Of a DNA stretch of 64,000 bases, positions 17,671-27,097 are shown in pieces. Position numbers and translations under genes: made by a program. Numbering within the stretch: the first letter of the stretch is position 1; each line of letters begins with the position of its first letter. This stretch comes from Formosa agariphila KMM 3901 (GTDB lineage: Bacteria > Bacteroidota > Bacteroidia > Flavobacteriales > Flavobacteriaceae): NCBI RefSeq assembly GCF_000723205.1, contig NZ_HG315671.1, forward strand, positions 1,027,351-1,091,350, read 5' to 3'. A model generated the notes under the pieces. The model was not told the origin of the DNA. It made no database searches and saw only the letters and a list, made by a program, of their open reading frames with translations.

Positions 17671-18801
17671 ATGATATTCGATTTAAAAGCTAAAGACACA
17701 CAAAGTAATGCCAGAGCTGGAGTAATTACTACAGACCATGGTAAAATAGAAACGCCAATTTTTATGCCCGTAGGGACTGTAGGTTCTGTAAAAGGGGTGC
17801 ACCAGCGTGAACTTAAAAATGATATAAATCCCGATATTATTCTTGGGAATACCTATCATTTATACTTGCGCCCGAAAACCAAAATCCTTGAAAAAGCAGG
17901 TGGTTTGCATAAATTTATAAATTGGGATCGTAACATTTTAACCGATTCTGGAGGATACCAAGTGTATTCGTTATCTTCTAATAGAAAGATTAAAGAGGAA
18001 GGTGTGAAGTTTAAATCGCATATCGATGGCAGTTACCATGTGTTTACGCCAGAAAATGTAATGGAAATTCAGCGTAGTATTGGTGCCGATATTATTATGG
18101 CATTCGACGAATGTACGCCTTACCCTTGCGATTATAACTATGCAAGACGCTCAATGCATATGACGCACCGTTGGTTAGAACGTTGTTTAACGCATTTAGA
18201 CAAAACACCGTTTACATACGATTATGCACAAACATTCTTCCCAATTGTACAAGGAAGTACATATAAAGATTTACGTAAGCAATCTGCAGAATATATTGCT
18301 GGAGTAGGAGCAGAAGGAAACGCTATTGGTGGATTATCGGTAGGAGAACCTGCAGAAGAAATGTATGCCATGACAGAAGTGGTAACAGATATTTTACCAT
18401 GGGATAAGCCTAGATATTTAATGGGCGTAGGTACACCTATTAATATATTAGAAAATATTGCATTGGGTGTAGATATGTTCGATTGTGTTATGCCAACGCG
18501 TAATGCAAGAAACGGAATGTTGTTTACAGCTTACGGTTCTATCAACATAAAAAATAAAAAATGGGAAGACGATTTTTCTCCAATTGATGACATGGGCATC
18601 ACTTTTGTAGATACAGAATACTCTAAAGCCTATTTAAAACATTTATTTTCGGTAAATGAATTATTAGGAAAGCAAATCGCAACCATTCACAATTTAGGAT
18701 TCTATATGTGGTTGGTTCGTGAAGCGAGAAAACATATCTTAGCCGGAGACTTTAGAGTTTGGAAAGATATGATGGTTAAACAAATGGATAATAGGCTATA
18801 G
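17671..18801 (+). CDS. tgt: tRNA-guanine transglycosylase (queuine tRNA-ribosyltransferase)
   Basis: 376 residues from ATG 17671; the frame extends 8 codons further but that part overlaps the promoter box. Family segments are 'TPIFMPVGTVGSVKG', 'ILTDSGGYQVYSL', 'GSVAEGNAIGGLSVGE'-like 'GNAIGGLSVGEPAEE' and 'FDCVMPTRNARNGML', which includes a catalytic Asp. The usual zinc-binding cysteine cluster near the C-terminus is not apparent: the region reads 'FVDTEYSKAYLKHLFSVNE', where many bacterial enzymes have CxCxxC. It swaps guanine-34 for preQ1 in tRNAs with GUN anticodons. The next gene begins 2 bases after the stop. Confidence 0.93.
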   Translation: MIFDLKAKDTQSNARAGVITTDHGKIETPIFMPVGTVGSVKGVHQRELKNDINPDIILGNTYHLYLRPKTKILEKAGGLHKFINWDRNILTDSGGYQVYSLSSNRKIKEEGVKFKSHIDGSYHVFTPENVMEIQRSIGADIIMAFDECTPYPCDYNYARRSMHMTHRWLERCLTHLDKTPFTYDYAQTFFPIVQGSTYKDLRKQSAEYIAGVGAEGNAIGGLSVGEPAEEMYAMTEVVTDILPWDKPRYLMGVGTPINILENIALGVDMFDCVMPTRNARNGMLFTAYGSINIKNKKWEDDFSPIDDMGITFVDTEYSKAYLKHLFSVNELLGKQIATIHNLGFYMWLVREARKHILAGDFRVWKDMMVKQMDNRL

Positions 18802-18803
18802 GC

Positions 18804-19880
18804 TTGAAGATATTAGACTGGTACATATTAAAGCGGTATTTGCTCACATTTTTAATGATGTTGTTGCTCTTTATTCCTATAGGGATTACCGTGAATTTAG
18901 CAGAAAAAATTGGTAAAATTTTAGAAAGAGAAGTGCCTTTTGGAGAGGTGGCTTTGTTTTATTTAGACTTTACCATCTATTTTGCGCACCTACTTTTTCC
19001 GTTGTTTTTATTCCTGTCGGTTATATTTTTCACCTCCAAATTAGCGAATAATACAGAAGTTATTGCCTTTTTAAGTTCTGGTGTTTCCTTTTCAAGGTTT
19101 TTAAGACCTTACATGATTGGAGCAACTATTGTTGCATTATTGGCTTTGGTTTTAGGAATGTATCTAGCGCCAAAAGCAAGTAAAGGGTTTAACGATTTCG
19201 ATTATAAGTACTTTAAAAACAATAGAAAAGCTGTAGAAACGGGTAGTGTATACAGACAAATTAACGATAACGATTTTATTTATGTAAGTAGTTTTGATGC
19301 TAAGAATAAATTAGGACAAAACTTCTCTTTAGAACATATTGTCGATAATAGAATGGTCTATAAAATGAGTGCTAGAAACATTCGTTGGATTGAAAAAGAC
19401 TCTGTGTACCGCATGGTCGATTACGTAAAAAGAACAGTAGGTGTAGATGGCGATATTCTAGAATCAGAACGAAGAAAAGATACTGTTTTTAGTTTCGACT
19501 TAGTTGATTTAACTCCTCTAGAATATATTGCGGAGACCTTAACATATCGTGACTTAAACGAATTTATTGATAAAGAAAAAAAACGAGGGTCTTCAAGTAT
19601 AGGACGTTACGAATTGGTAAAATATAGAAAATGGAGTTTACCTGTTTCTGTCTATATATTAACTATTATTGCCGTTGCTGTTTCGTCTCAAAAACGACGA
19701 GGAGGAATGGGAGTAAATTTAGCTTTCGGGATTAGTATTGCCATGGTTTTTGTCTTTTTCGACAAAATATTTGGTGTCATGGCCGAACAGTCAGATTTCT
19801 CACCAATTGTTGCCGTTTGGTTTCCTAATATTATTTTTGGGGTGCTAGCCGCCTACCTATTATATAATGCGAGACGCTAA
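18804..19880 (+). CDS. LptF/LptG family permease (YjgP/YjgQ)
   Basis: 358 residues, with a TTG start 2 bases after the tgt stop and the family opening 'LKILDWYILKRYLLTFL'. Membrane segments lie at about 13-35, 55-78 and 100-120, then a large periplasmic beta-jellyroll (about 125-265), then three C-terminal segments ('LPVSVYILTIIAVAV', 'GISIAMVFVFFDKIF', 'IVAVWFPNIIFGVLAAYLL'). LptF and LptG form the ABC permease that extracts lipopolysaccharide from the inner membrane with LptB. Only one is encoded here, so its partner must be elsewhere. It is probably in an operon with tgt. Confidence 0.9.
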   Translation: MKILDWYILKRYLLTFLMMLLLFIPIGITVNLAEKIGKILEREVPFGEVALFYLDFTIYFAHLLFPLFLFLSVIFFTSKLANNTEVIAFLSSGVSFSRFLRPYMIGATIVALLALVLGMYLAPKASKGFNDFDYKYFKNNRKAVETGSVYRQINDNDFIYVSSFDAKNKLGQNFSLEHIVDNRMVYKMSARNIRWIEKDSVYRMVDYVKRTVGVDGDILESERRKDTVFSFDLVDLTPLEYIAETLTYRDLNEFIDKEKKRGSSSIGRYELVKYRKWSLPVSVYILTIIAVAVSSQKRRGGMGVNLAFGISIAMVFVFFDKIFGVMAEQSDFSPIVAVWFPNIIFGVLAAYLLYNARR

Positions 19881-20763
19881 ATTACTTAATTACCTGCATG
19901 TACATCTATTGGTATTTATAGCAGGATTTACCGCCATTTTAGGAGAGTTAATAACCATAGATGCCATTCCTTTAGTTTGGTTTCGTATGCTTATGGCTAC
20001 AGTTTTAATGTATGCATATATTCGTTTTAAAGGTATTGCTATTAAAATACCACCAAAAGCCATTGCTAGATTATCGTTCGCCGGAATTATAATTGCTTTG
20101 CATTGGATCACTTTTTTTGGAGCAATAAAAGCATCAAATATTTCAATTACGCTATCTATGGTATCTTCTGGAGCTTTTTTTGCTTCCATTTTAGAGCCAA
20201 TTATTCATAAACGAAAAATTATTGCCTACGAAATGATCTTCGGTTTAGTCGTGGTTTTGGGCGTTTTTTTAATCACTCAAAGCGAACTTCAGTACATAGA
20301 AGGTATAATTTTAGGTATTGTTTCAGCATTTTTATCGGCTTTATTCGCTGTACTAAATGGAAAGTTTGTTAAAGAATATAGACCTTCTGTGATTTCAATT
20401 TATGAATTCATTAGCGGTGTCTTATTTATCACTTTATTTATTGCCCTTTTTGGTACGGGATTCAATCAAGAATTTTTTAATGTAAGCACTTCAGACCTGT
20501 GGTATCTATTTATTTTAGCCTCAGTTTGTACTGCTTATGCTTTTATTGCATCGGTAAAAGTTATGGAGCATATTAGTCCGTATACAGTGATGCTAACTTA
20601 TAATTTAGAGCCTATTTATGGGATTATTTTAGCTCTAATTTTGTTCCCAGAAAAAGAAAAAATGTCTACTAATTTTTATTACGGTGCAGCAATTATTTTG
20701 GGAGCAGTATTGCTAAATGGTATCTTGAAAAATTGGAAAGCTTTAAAAAGAAAACAGTCTTAA
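19867..20763 (+). CDS. DMT-superfamily transporter (EamA family)
   Basis: 298 residues with about ten predicted membrane helices arranged as two EamA repeats (about 8-140 and 150-290). The opening 'LNYLHVHLLVFIAGFTAILG' and the conserved end-of-repeat motif 'LTYNLEPIYGIILALILF' are family features. It overlaps the LptF/G-type gene by 14 bases, so the genes are translationally coupled. EamA proteins export or exchange amino acids and other small metabolites. The substrate cannot be predicted. Confidence 0.9.
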   Translation: MRDAKLLNYLHVHLLVFIAGFTAILGELITIDAIPLVWFRMLMATVLMYAYIRFKGIAIKIPPKAIARLSFAGIIIALHWITFFGAIKASNISITLSMVSSGAFFASILEPIIHKRKIIAYEMIFGLVVVLGVFLITQSELQYIEGIILGIVSAFLSALFAVLNGKFVKEYRPSVISIYEFISGVLFITLFIALFGTGFNQEFFNVSTSDLWYLFILASVCTAYAFIASVKVMEHISPYTVMLTYNLEPIYGIILALILFPEKEKMSTNFYYGAAIILGAVLLNGILKNWKALKRKQS

Positions 20764-20768
20764 TGATA

Positions 20769-20794
20769 TTTGAACGCTAAAGTTTTTATATTTG
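20769..20794 (+). promoter_or_regulatory. Possible accA promoter
   Basis: TTTG (20769-20772) and TATATTTG (20787-20794, exact -7 match) with a 14-base spacer, shorter than the usual 17-23. Read-through from the upstream operon is an alternative. Confidence 0.5.
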
Positions 20795-20826
20795 TAAGCT
20801 AACGAAAATAGAAATCCTTAATTGGT

Positions 20827-21780
20827 ATGGAGTATTTAGAATTTGAACTTCCTATAAAAGAGCTTGAAGAGCAATTAGATAAATGCCAAATTATAGGCAA
20901 GGAAAGTGACGTTGATGTAACAGAAACTTGTAAGCAAATCGAGAAGAAGCTTATTGAGACTAAGACAGATATATATAAAAACCTGAGCCCATGGCAACGC
21001 GTTATGTTATCGCGTCATCCCAACAGACCTTATACATTAGATTATATTAAAGCCCTGTGCGGAGATACGTTTTTAGAGCTTCACGGCGATAGAAATGTAA
21101 AAGACGATAAGGCCATGATTGGTGGTTTAGGTAAAATTGGAGACCAAAGCTTTATGTTTATTGGTCAACAAAAAGGGTTTAATACCAAAACAAGACAATT
21201 ACGAAACTTTGGAATGTCTAATCCAGAAGGCTATCGTAAAGCGTTACGCTTAATGAAATCTGCCGAGAAATTTGGAATTCCTGTAGTTACTTTAATAGAC
21301 ACCCCTGGTGCATACCCTGGTTTAGAAGCAGAAGAACGCGGACAAGGAGAAGCTATTGCAAGAAACATCTTGGAAATGACACGTCTAAAAGTGCCAATTA
21401 TTACTGTAATTATTGGTGAAGGTGCTTCTGGAGGAGCGCTAGGTATTGGTGTAGGAGACCGCGTATTAATGCTAGAAAACACATGGTATTCGGTAATATC
21501 ACCAGAATCATGTTCGTCTATTTTATGGCGTAGTTGGGAATACAAGGAACAAGCTGCCGAGGCTTTAAAATTAACTGCTACCGACATGAAAAAACAGAAG
21601 TTGGTAGACGAAATTGTTAAAGAACCTTTAGGTGGGGCACACACAGATCGCCAACAAACCTTTATAATTGTTAAAGATGCAATTTTAAAATCTTTTAAAG
21701 AGCTTAAAAACTTATCACCAAAAGATTTAGTTAAAAAACGAATGACAAAATATGAAAATATGGGTGTCTACAAAGACTAA
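20827..21780 (+). CDS. accA: Acetyl-CoA carboxylase carboxyltransferase subunit alpha
   Basis: 317 residues, normal length. An N-terminal helical segment is followed by the carboxyltransferase core: '[11 protein letters not shown]', '[17 protein letters not shown]', '[17 protein letters not shown]', '[21 protein letters not shown]' and the oxyanion-hole region '[15 protein letters not shown]'. With AccD it transfers the carboxyl group from biotin on AccB to acetyl-CoA, giving malonyl-CoA for fatty acid synthesis. A hairpin terminator follows. Confidence 0.96.
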   Translation: MEYLEFELPIKELEEQLDKCQIIGKESDVDVTETCKQIEKKLIETKTDIYKNLSPWQRVMLSRHPNRPYTLDYIKALCGDTFLELHGDRNVKDDKAMIGGLGKIGDQSFMFIGQQKGFNTKTRQLRNFGMSNPEGYRKALRLMKSAEKFGIPVVTLIDTPGAYPGLEAEERGQGEAIARNILEMTRLKVPIITVIIGEGASGGALGIGVGDRVLMLENTWYSVISPESCSSILWRSWEYKEQAAEALKLTATDMKKQKLVDEIVKEPLGGAHTDRQQTFIIVKDAILKSFKELKNLSPKDLVKKRMTKYENMGVYKD

Positions 21781-21804
21781 TCCTTTGATACCCTTATGTT
21801 ATAA

Positions 21805-21834
21805 AACCTGAAGTTGAAAAACTTCAGGTTTTTT
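21805..21834 (+). terminator. Terminator after accA
   Basis: 11-bp perfect stem (21805-21815 with 21820-21830), GAAA loop and a T run. Confidence 0.85.
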
Positions 21835-21946
21835 ATGGTTATTAACAATTTTTATAAGTTGTTAACAGTTAGAATGTTGAAGAAAGGTTAACATCAAGAC
21901 TTAAAAATCATATTATAATAGCACCATTTTAGTTACTTTCGCAGTT

Positions 21947-23491
21947 ATGAAACAACCCAATCAATTACAAGGCTACAAAGTCGATAAAAGTACTTTAATC
22001 AATTTAGAACGTGGTAAAATTCCGCCACAAGCTACTGATTTAGAAGAGGTTGTGTTGGGTGCGATGATGATTGATAAAAAAGGTGTGGATGAAGTTATCG
22101 ACATCTTAAGCTCCGATGCATTCTACAAAGATTCGCATAGACACATATTTGACGCTATATTTCAGTTGTTTGAAAATAGTGAACCGATTGACTTATTAAC
22201 CGTTTCTACACAATTAAAGAAGAATGGCAAGCTAGATGCAGCAGGTGGCGATTTTTACCTGATTTCATTAACTCAAAAAGTGTCGTCTTCGGCACATATC
22301 GAGTTTCATGCACGTATTATTCTTCAGAAATTTATTCAGCGTAGTTTAATCAAGATTTCTTCAGAAATTATTGAAGAAGCTTACGATGAAACCAAAGATG
22401 TTTTCGATTTATTAGATGCGGCCGAAACCAAATTATACGAAGTTACCCAAGGGAACATTAAAAAATCGAGTGAAACTGCTCAAGATTTGGTAATTCAAGC
22501 CAAGAAAAAAATTGAAGAAATATCTAATAAAGAAGGATTAAGTGGTATTCCTACCGGATTCGATAAACTGGATAAATTAACTTCGGGATGGCAACCTTCC
22601 GATTTAATTATTGTGGCTGCTCGTCCAGGGATGGGAAAAACAGCATTAACCTTATCCATGGCGCGTAACATTGCCGTAGACCAAAATATACCAGTGGCCT
22701 TTTTCTCTTTAGAGATGGCATCTGTACAGTTAATTATGCGTTTAATTTCGTCTGAAACGGGATTATCTTCAGAGAAATTAAGAACAGGAAAATTAGAAAA
22801 ACACGAGTGGGAACAGTTAAATGTAAAAGTAAAAGGACTTGAAAAAGCCCCGCTTTTTATAGATGATACGCCTTCACTTTCTATATTCGATTTACGTGCA
22901 AAAGCCAGACGTTTATCGTCGCAACACGGTATTAAATTAATCATGATTGACTACTTGCAGTTAATGACAGGTGGACCAAGCCATGGTGGAAACCGTGAAC
23001 AAGAGATCTCGATGATTTCTCGAAACTTAAAGGCTTTAGCAAAAGAATTAATGGTGCCTGTAATTGCACTGTCTCAGTTATCGCGTGCGGTTGAAACACG
23101 TGGAGGTTCTAAACGGCCGTTACTTTCTGACCTTCGTGAATCTGGTGCGATTGAGCAAGATGCCGATATTGTATCGTTTATTTATCGTCCGGAATACTAT
23201 AAAATTGAAGAATGGGATGATGACGAGCGTTCTCCAACCGAAGGACAAGCCGAATTTATTATTGCGAAACATAGGAATGGTGGTTTAGAAAATATCCGTC
23301 TGAAGTTCTTAGGACACTTAGGGAAGTTCGACAACTTAGACGATTTCGATTCGCCATACGAATTCCATAGTAAAATGAATACCAATCCAAATGAAGACTC
23401 AGGGTTTGCATCAGGAAATAGTTTCCCAACACCAACTGATGCCTTTGGTAGTGCGATGAATGAAGACGATGATAACGACGTACCGTTCTAA
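21947..23491 (+). CDS. dnaB: Replicative DNA helicase
   Basis: 514 residues. The N-terminal primase-interaction domain (about 25-130, 'PPQATDLEEVVLGAMMID') is joined by a linker to the RecA-like motor. Walker A is 'RPGMGKT' (226-232), followed by 'VAFFSLEMAS', the Walker B region 'IKLIMIDYLQLM' and the arginine-finger area 'LSDLRESGAIEQDAD'. The C-terminal tail is acidic, ending 'DDDNDVPF'. It unwinds the replication fork as a hexamer. No intein or insertion interrupts it. It is flanked by terminators and is therefore its own unit. Confidence 0.97.
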   Translation: MKQPNQLQGYKVDKSTLINLERGKIPPQATDLEEVVLGAMMIDKKGVDEVIDILSSDAFYKDSHRHIFDAIFQLFENSEPIDLLTVSTQLKKNGKLDAAGGDFYLISLTQKVSSSAHIEFHARIILQKFIQRSLIKISSEIIEEAYDETKDVFDLLDAAETKLYEVTQGNIKKSSETAQDLVIQAKKKIEEISNKEGLSGIPTGFDKLDKLTSGWQPSDLIIVAARPGMGKTALTLSMARNIAVDQNIPVAFFSLEMASVQLIMRLISSETGLSSEKLRTGKLEKHEWEQLNVKVKGLEKAPLFIDDTPSLSIFDLRAKARRLSSQHGIKLIMIDYLQLMTGGPSHGGNREQEISMISRNLKALAKELMVPVIALSQLSRAVETRGGSKRPLLSDLRESGAIEQDADIVSFIYRPEYYKIEEWDDDERSPTEGQAEFIIAKHRNGGLENIRLKFLGHLGKFDNLDDFDSPYEFHSKMNTNPNEDSGFASGNSFPTPTDAFGSAMNEDDDNDVPF

Positions 23492-23516
23492 TCTCAAAAA
23501 ATAAATATGTTAACAT

Positions 23517-23556
23517 AAACCACGAAATCTCTGCAAAAGGTGTTTCGTGGTTTTTG
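23517..23556 (+). terminator. Terminator after dnaB
   Basis: 11-bp stem (23517-23527 with 23543-23553), 15-base loop, followed by T-rich sequence. Confidence 0.78.
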
Positions 23557-23750
23557 TTTTTGATTATGTTCTATTTAACTAGTTGTTAGTAATCTCAATT
23601 TTATATAAATGTGAAATGGATTAAGATTAATAGCAATAGAGAAATCAGGTTAAGATTAATAAAACATTAATACCAATCTTTTTATAAAGTGTTTTAAACC
23701 ACATCAAAAATTAAGTATCTTTCAAATTCAATTTTCAGTCTGTAAATATT

Positions 23751-25010
23751 TTGAAACACATCCTATTTGTTTTCTTATTTCTATGCCTTTCAGCAAAAGC
23801 TTTTGCATCTTATGTTCTCATTCCTATGGATTCTGAGGGACAAAAAAACCATTTAAAAGCATATGGAATTACCTTTTGGACGCTCGATAAACAATTAAAA
23901 GTAAAGTGGTTGTTAAATTATCGTGGTGGTTCATTCTTGTTGCCAGATACAGATGCTATTCAAAAAGAATGTCAGATTCGTGGTGTGTCTTTCGAGGTGA
24001 TATCAAATGAAAAAGCTGAAAGCATTCTAGAGTTAGTGGAAAGTCCGAGTCAGAATATGGAGTCCGTCGTGTTAGAAAAAGCACCTAAAATAGCAGTGTA
24101 CACACCTAAAGGTAAATTACCTTGGGATGATGCGGTAACTATGGTGTTAACATACGCAGAGATTCCTTATACAACCGTATACGACGAAGATGTTTTAAAC
24201 GATAATTTATTACTTTACGATTGGCTGCATTTGCATCATGAGGATTTTACAGGACAGTTTGGAAAATTTTATAATAGTTTTAAAACTACTGCCTGGTATA
24301 TAGAAGATAAAAAAGAAGCCGAAGCTTTAGCGGCACGTTTAGGGTATAATAAAGTCTCTGAAGAGAAGTTAGCAGTTGCTCTAAAGATTAGAGATTATGT
24401 TGTTGGTGGTGGTTTTATGTTTGCCATGTGTAGTGCCACCGATTCTTTCGATATTGCTCTATCTGCCGAAGGTGTAGATATATGTGAAGCCATGTTTGAT
24501 GGCGATGCTAGTGATCCCGATTATCAGAAACAGATAGATTATTCCAAAACCTTTGCGTTTACAGATTTTACCCTAGAGCGTAATCCTAAAGTATATGAGT
24601 TTTCATCAATAGATATGACGCCTAAACGGCGTATTTTTAAAGAAGCAGATTATTTTTCATTAATGGATTTCTCGGCAAAATGGGATCCTGTTCCAACCAT
24701 GTTATGCCAGAACCATACGGCTTTGGTAAAAGGATTTATGGGGCAAACCACTTCGTTTACGCGAGATGAAATTAAATCGAATGTTTTGGTGTTAGGAGAA
24801 AATAAAAGTAATGGTGAAGCAAAATATATTCATGGTATAAAAGGAAAAGGTTTTTTTACATTTTATGGCGGGCATGATCCAGAAGACTATACGCATAAAG
24901 TAGGAGACCCTAAAACCGAATTAGAGCTACATCCCACGTCGCCGGGTTACAGGTTAATCCTTAATAATGTGTTATTTCCGGCTGCTAAGAAGAAGAAACA
25001 GAAAACGTAA
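23751..25010 (+). CDS. Secreted GATase1-like protein (family often labelled 'asparagine synthetase B')
   Basis: 419 residues with a TTG start, no upstream ATG, and a clear signal peptide ('LFLCLSAKAFAS', cleavage near residue 19). The name often given to this flavobacterial family is asparagine synthetase B. However, the mature protein has no N-terminal catalytic Cys, no class II glutaminase domain and no PP-loop. The middle ('VGGGFMFAMCSATDSFD', about 222-238) looks like the nucleophile-elbow region of a class I glutamine amidotransferase-like fold, with Cys at about 230. A later 'GFFTFYGGHDPEDYTH' could supply histidines. I infer a periplasmic protein with a GATase1-like fold and unknown substrate. 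It appears monocistronic. Confidence 0.7.
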   Translation: MKHILFVFLFLCLSAKAFASYVLIPMDSEGQKNHLKAYGITFWTLDKQLKVKWLLNYRGGSFLLPDTDAIQKECQIRGVSFEVISNEKAESILELVESPSQNMESVVLEKAPKIAVYTPKGKLPWDDAVTMVLTYAEIPYTTVYDEDVLNDNLLLYDWLHLHHEDFTGQFGKFYNSFKTTAWYIEDKKEAEALAARLGYNKVSEEKLAVALKIRDYVVGGGFMFAMCSATDSFDIALSAEGVDICEAMFDGDASDPDYQKQIDYSKTFAFTDFTLERNPKVYEFSSIDMTPKRRIFKEADYFSLMDFSAKWDPVPTMLCQNHTALVKGFMGQTTSFTRDEIKSNVLVLGENKSNGEAKYIHGIKGKGFFTFYGGHDPEDYTHKVGDPKTELELHPTSPGYRLILNNVLFPAAKKKKQKT

Positions 25011-25136
25011 TTTGTTGTCGTTTAAGCTTTTTTTGATGTTTAATGTGTTTATATAGGGCTGACTAAAAGTAGGAAGAAGTAAACCGTATAAAAGCTCTTC
25101 ATTTTAAATCTCGTGAATTTTTCAATATAAATTTCA

Positions 25137-25562
25137 ATGATGAAAACGTATCAAAAAGAAATCACTTTAAAACCTTACAAACGCGGTTTTCATATTATTA
25201 CCGACACTATTGTTACCGAATTCCCAGAGTTAAAACATATAAATGTGGGCATGCTTCAGGTGTTTATAAAACATACATCGGCGAGTTTAACTATTAATGA
25301 AAATGCAGACCCATCGGTACGTACCGATTTTGAAAGTCATATTAATGTGATGGTTCCCGAAAATCAACCGTATTATATTCATACCTATGAAGGTGCAGAC
25401 GATATGCCAGCACATATTAAGTCCTCATTAATGGGTGCAAGTGTACAAGTTCCAATTACTAATGGTCGCCTAAATTTAGGAACTTGGCAAGGAATCTATT
25501 TATGCGAGCATCGAGATTATGGAGGTTCAAGACGTATTGTATTGACTGCTTTTGGGACTTAA
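25137..25562 (+). CDS. YjbQ family protein (secondary thiamine-phosphate synthase type)
   Basis: 141 residues, the full family length. Conserved parts are 'GMLQVFIKHTSASLTINENAD', shortened here to its core 'IKHTSASLTINENADP', then 'SSLMGASVQVPI' and 'GTWQGIYLCEHRD'. The family (UPF0047) has a trimeric fold with a metal-binding site, and some members show weak thiamine-phosphate synthase activity. The physiological role is unsettled. ATG codons at 25137 and 25140 are both usable. Confidence 0.9.
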   Translation: MMKTYQKEITLKPYKRGFHIITDTIVTEFPELKHINVGMLQVFIKHTSASLTINENADPSVRTDFESHINVMVPENQPYYIHTYEGADDMPAHIKSSLMGASVQVPITNGRLNLGTWQGIYLCEHRDYGGSRRIVLTAFGT

Positions 25563-25601
25563 TCTGCTATAGAATAGATGCCGAATATCTATGCTTGAAT
25601 C

Positions 25602-26408
25602 TTATTTTTTAGCGGCAATAAGTTGCTCTAGAATAGTTTCAACACCAAGTTCGTCATTGCTTTTTGTGGCAAAACGCGCTGCTTTTTTTACATTTGGGTG
25701 AGCATTTGCCATGGCATAACTAAAATACGAACGATTAAGCATTTCTAAATCGTTGTTATAATCTCCAAAAACCATGGTTTCATTTTCAGAAATCCCAAAT
25801 TCTTCTTGCACTTGTTTTAGAGCAAAACCTTTATTGGCGTCATGATGAGAAATGTCTAACCAATTTTGTCCGGAGACTTTAATCTGAAGTTGATCTTCTA
25901 AATGTTTCACTATTGGGTAAATATAATCTTCAGAACTGTCTGTATGGTAAATTGCAATTTTTAGAAATTCATCGTCTGTCACTTCACTAAGGTCGGAAAC
26001 GGTATTAAATTCGGTATAATATTCACTTAAAAGTTTAGGAAAATGTATATCGTCAGTTTCAATATACGCTTTGTTTTTTCCGCATAGTACAATAAACGTT
26101 TTGTCTATTGTTCTTAGAAGCGGTAATATGCTGTCAATTTTATCTTTAGAAAGTAGCATCTTTGCCAATTCTTGGTCTCCACGTCTGGTAATTCCTCCAT
26201 TTTCAGCTATTATAGTAATATCGTTTTTAATAGCGTCTAATTTTTCAACCATACTAAAATATTGTCGGCCACTTGCTGCAATAAATTGAATATTATTGGC
26301 TTGTAATTCACGAAATAAACTATAAAAACTTGAGCTTACTTGCCCTTTAGAATTCAGTAAGGTACCATCCATATCGGTGACTACTAATTTAACTTGAGAT
26401 AATTCCAT
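25602..26408 (-). CDS. Cof-type HAD-IIB family hydrolase
   Basis: 268 residues. Motif I is 'VTDMDGTLLNSKG' (9-21, nucleophile Asp) and motif II is 'AASGRQYFS'. A cap domain covers about 85-190. The C-terminal motif is 'FGDYNNDLEMLNRS', with the Asp pair that binds Mg. This is a cytoplasmic sugar-phosphate or nucleotide phosphatase of the Cof/YbiV type; the exact substrate is unpredictable. It converges on the YjbQ gene, with only about 40 bases between stops. Confidence 0.92.
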   Translation of the reverse strand: MELSQVKLVVTDMDGTLLNSKGQVSSSFYSLFRELQANNIQFIAASGRQYFSMVEKLDAIKNDITIIAENGGITRRGDQELAKMLLSKDKIDSILPLLRTIDKTFIVLCGKNKAYIETDDIHFPKLLSEYYTEFNTVSDLSEVTDDEFLKIAIYHTDSSEDYIYPIVKHLEDQLQIKVSGQNWLDISHHDANKGFALKQVQEEFGISENETMVFGDYNNDLEMLNRSYFSYAMANAHPNVKKAARFATKSNDELGVETILEQLIAAKK

Positions 26409-26428
26409 AGTGCATATTTTTCAAGTGC

Positions 26429-26436
26429 CAAAAATA
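26429..26436 (-). promoter_or_regulatory. Promoter -7 box for the HAD hydrolase gene
   Basis: Minus strand reads TATTTTTG, an exact TAnnTTTG match 20 bases before the ATG. No -33 TTTG is seen. Confidence 0.45.
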
Positions 26437-26496
26437 CAGTAATTAATGGCGTTGAGGTGTTAAGTGAGCGTTATTTTTGACTCATATGAAAATCAG

Positions 26497-26952
26497 TTAA
26501 CTCTCGTGCTGAGACACGCGAACCACCTTTCCATACTTAAAGTAAATGTCTAGCACATCTGGGTCTATATTAAATAAACCTGGAAGAAAACCGAGGTTGT
26601 AAGAAATATGATTTTCGTTATAAACATAAAAATCTGAACCTAATACATCTGAAACCTCCGATTTAGATTTGCCAATAAGCATCTCACTCTCAATAAGATT
26701 TTGAGACATGGTGTAGCGTTCTTCGCTATTGGCCTCCCATTGCAATTTGTTAAATTCATGCGTAGGATAATAGGACGATGATGCCATCCAAATTAATATA
26801 AAAGCTATATAAAACAACGGACTTAAATTAAAAGTAGGAAATAAGGCAATGTATTTGCGGTTTTTACTCGTGCCTATATCTAGCTTTTTTAAACTCCATT
26901 TGGAGATGAAAAAACTCGGAATGGCTAAAATTAGAATAAAGATGAGACTCAT
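26497..26952 (-). CDS. Small membrane protein with BamE/SmpA-like C-terminal part
   Basis: 151 residues. Two hydrophobic segments (about 1-17 and 42-61) are followed by a soluble part (about 65-151) reading 'IESEMLIGKSKSEVSDVLG' and ending with a strand 'LDIYFKYGKVVRVSQ'. The pattern 'hydrophilic helix, IGKSKSEVxxxLG, beta hairpin, YFxxGKV' recalls the SmpA/OmlA (BamE) fold. Unlike BamE it is tethered by membrane helices and is not a lipoprotein. The function is unknown. No clear promoter is seen, and the gene stands alone between the HAD hydrolase and the copper block. Confidence 0.6.
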   Translation of the reverse strand: MSLIFILILAIPSFFISKWSLKKLDIGTSKNRKYIALFPTFNLSPLFYIAFILIWMASSSYYPTHEFNKLQWEANSEERYTMSQNLIESEMLIGKSKSEVSDVLGSDFYVYNENHISYNLGFLPGLFNIDPDVLDIYFKYGKVVRVSQHES

Positions 26953-27082
26953 GTAATCGCTTAGGTTAGCAGGAAATAGTATTGATAATATTCTACACCA
27001 TTAAAATATGTAAAATCAGTTGACCTTTTGTAATAATCTATAGAAAAAGTATCGGCTTAAATTTAGTTTAAATTAAAATGAC

Positions 27083-27090
27083 TAATTTTG
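27083..27090 (+). promoter_or_regulatory. Promoter -7 box of the copper block
   Basis: TAATTTTG, an exact TAnnTTTG match, ends only 7 bases before the ATG at 27098. If used, the transcript would have almost no leader. Confidence 0.5.
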
Positions 27091-27097
27091 TATTCGA

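Noticed and set aside
23751-25010. Asparagine synthetase B
   Set aside because: No N-terminal nucleophile Cys, no glutaminase domain and no PP-loop; a signal peptide is present.
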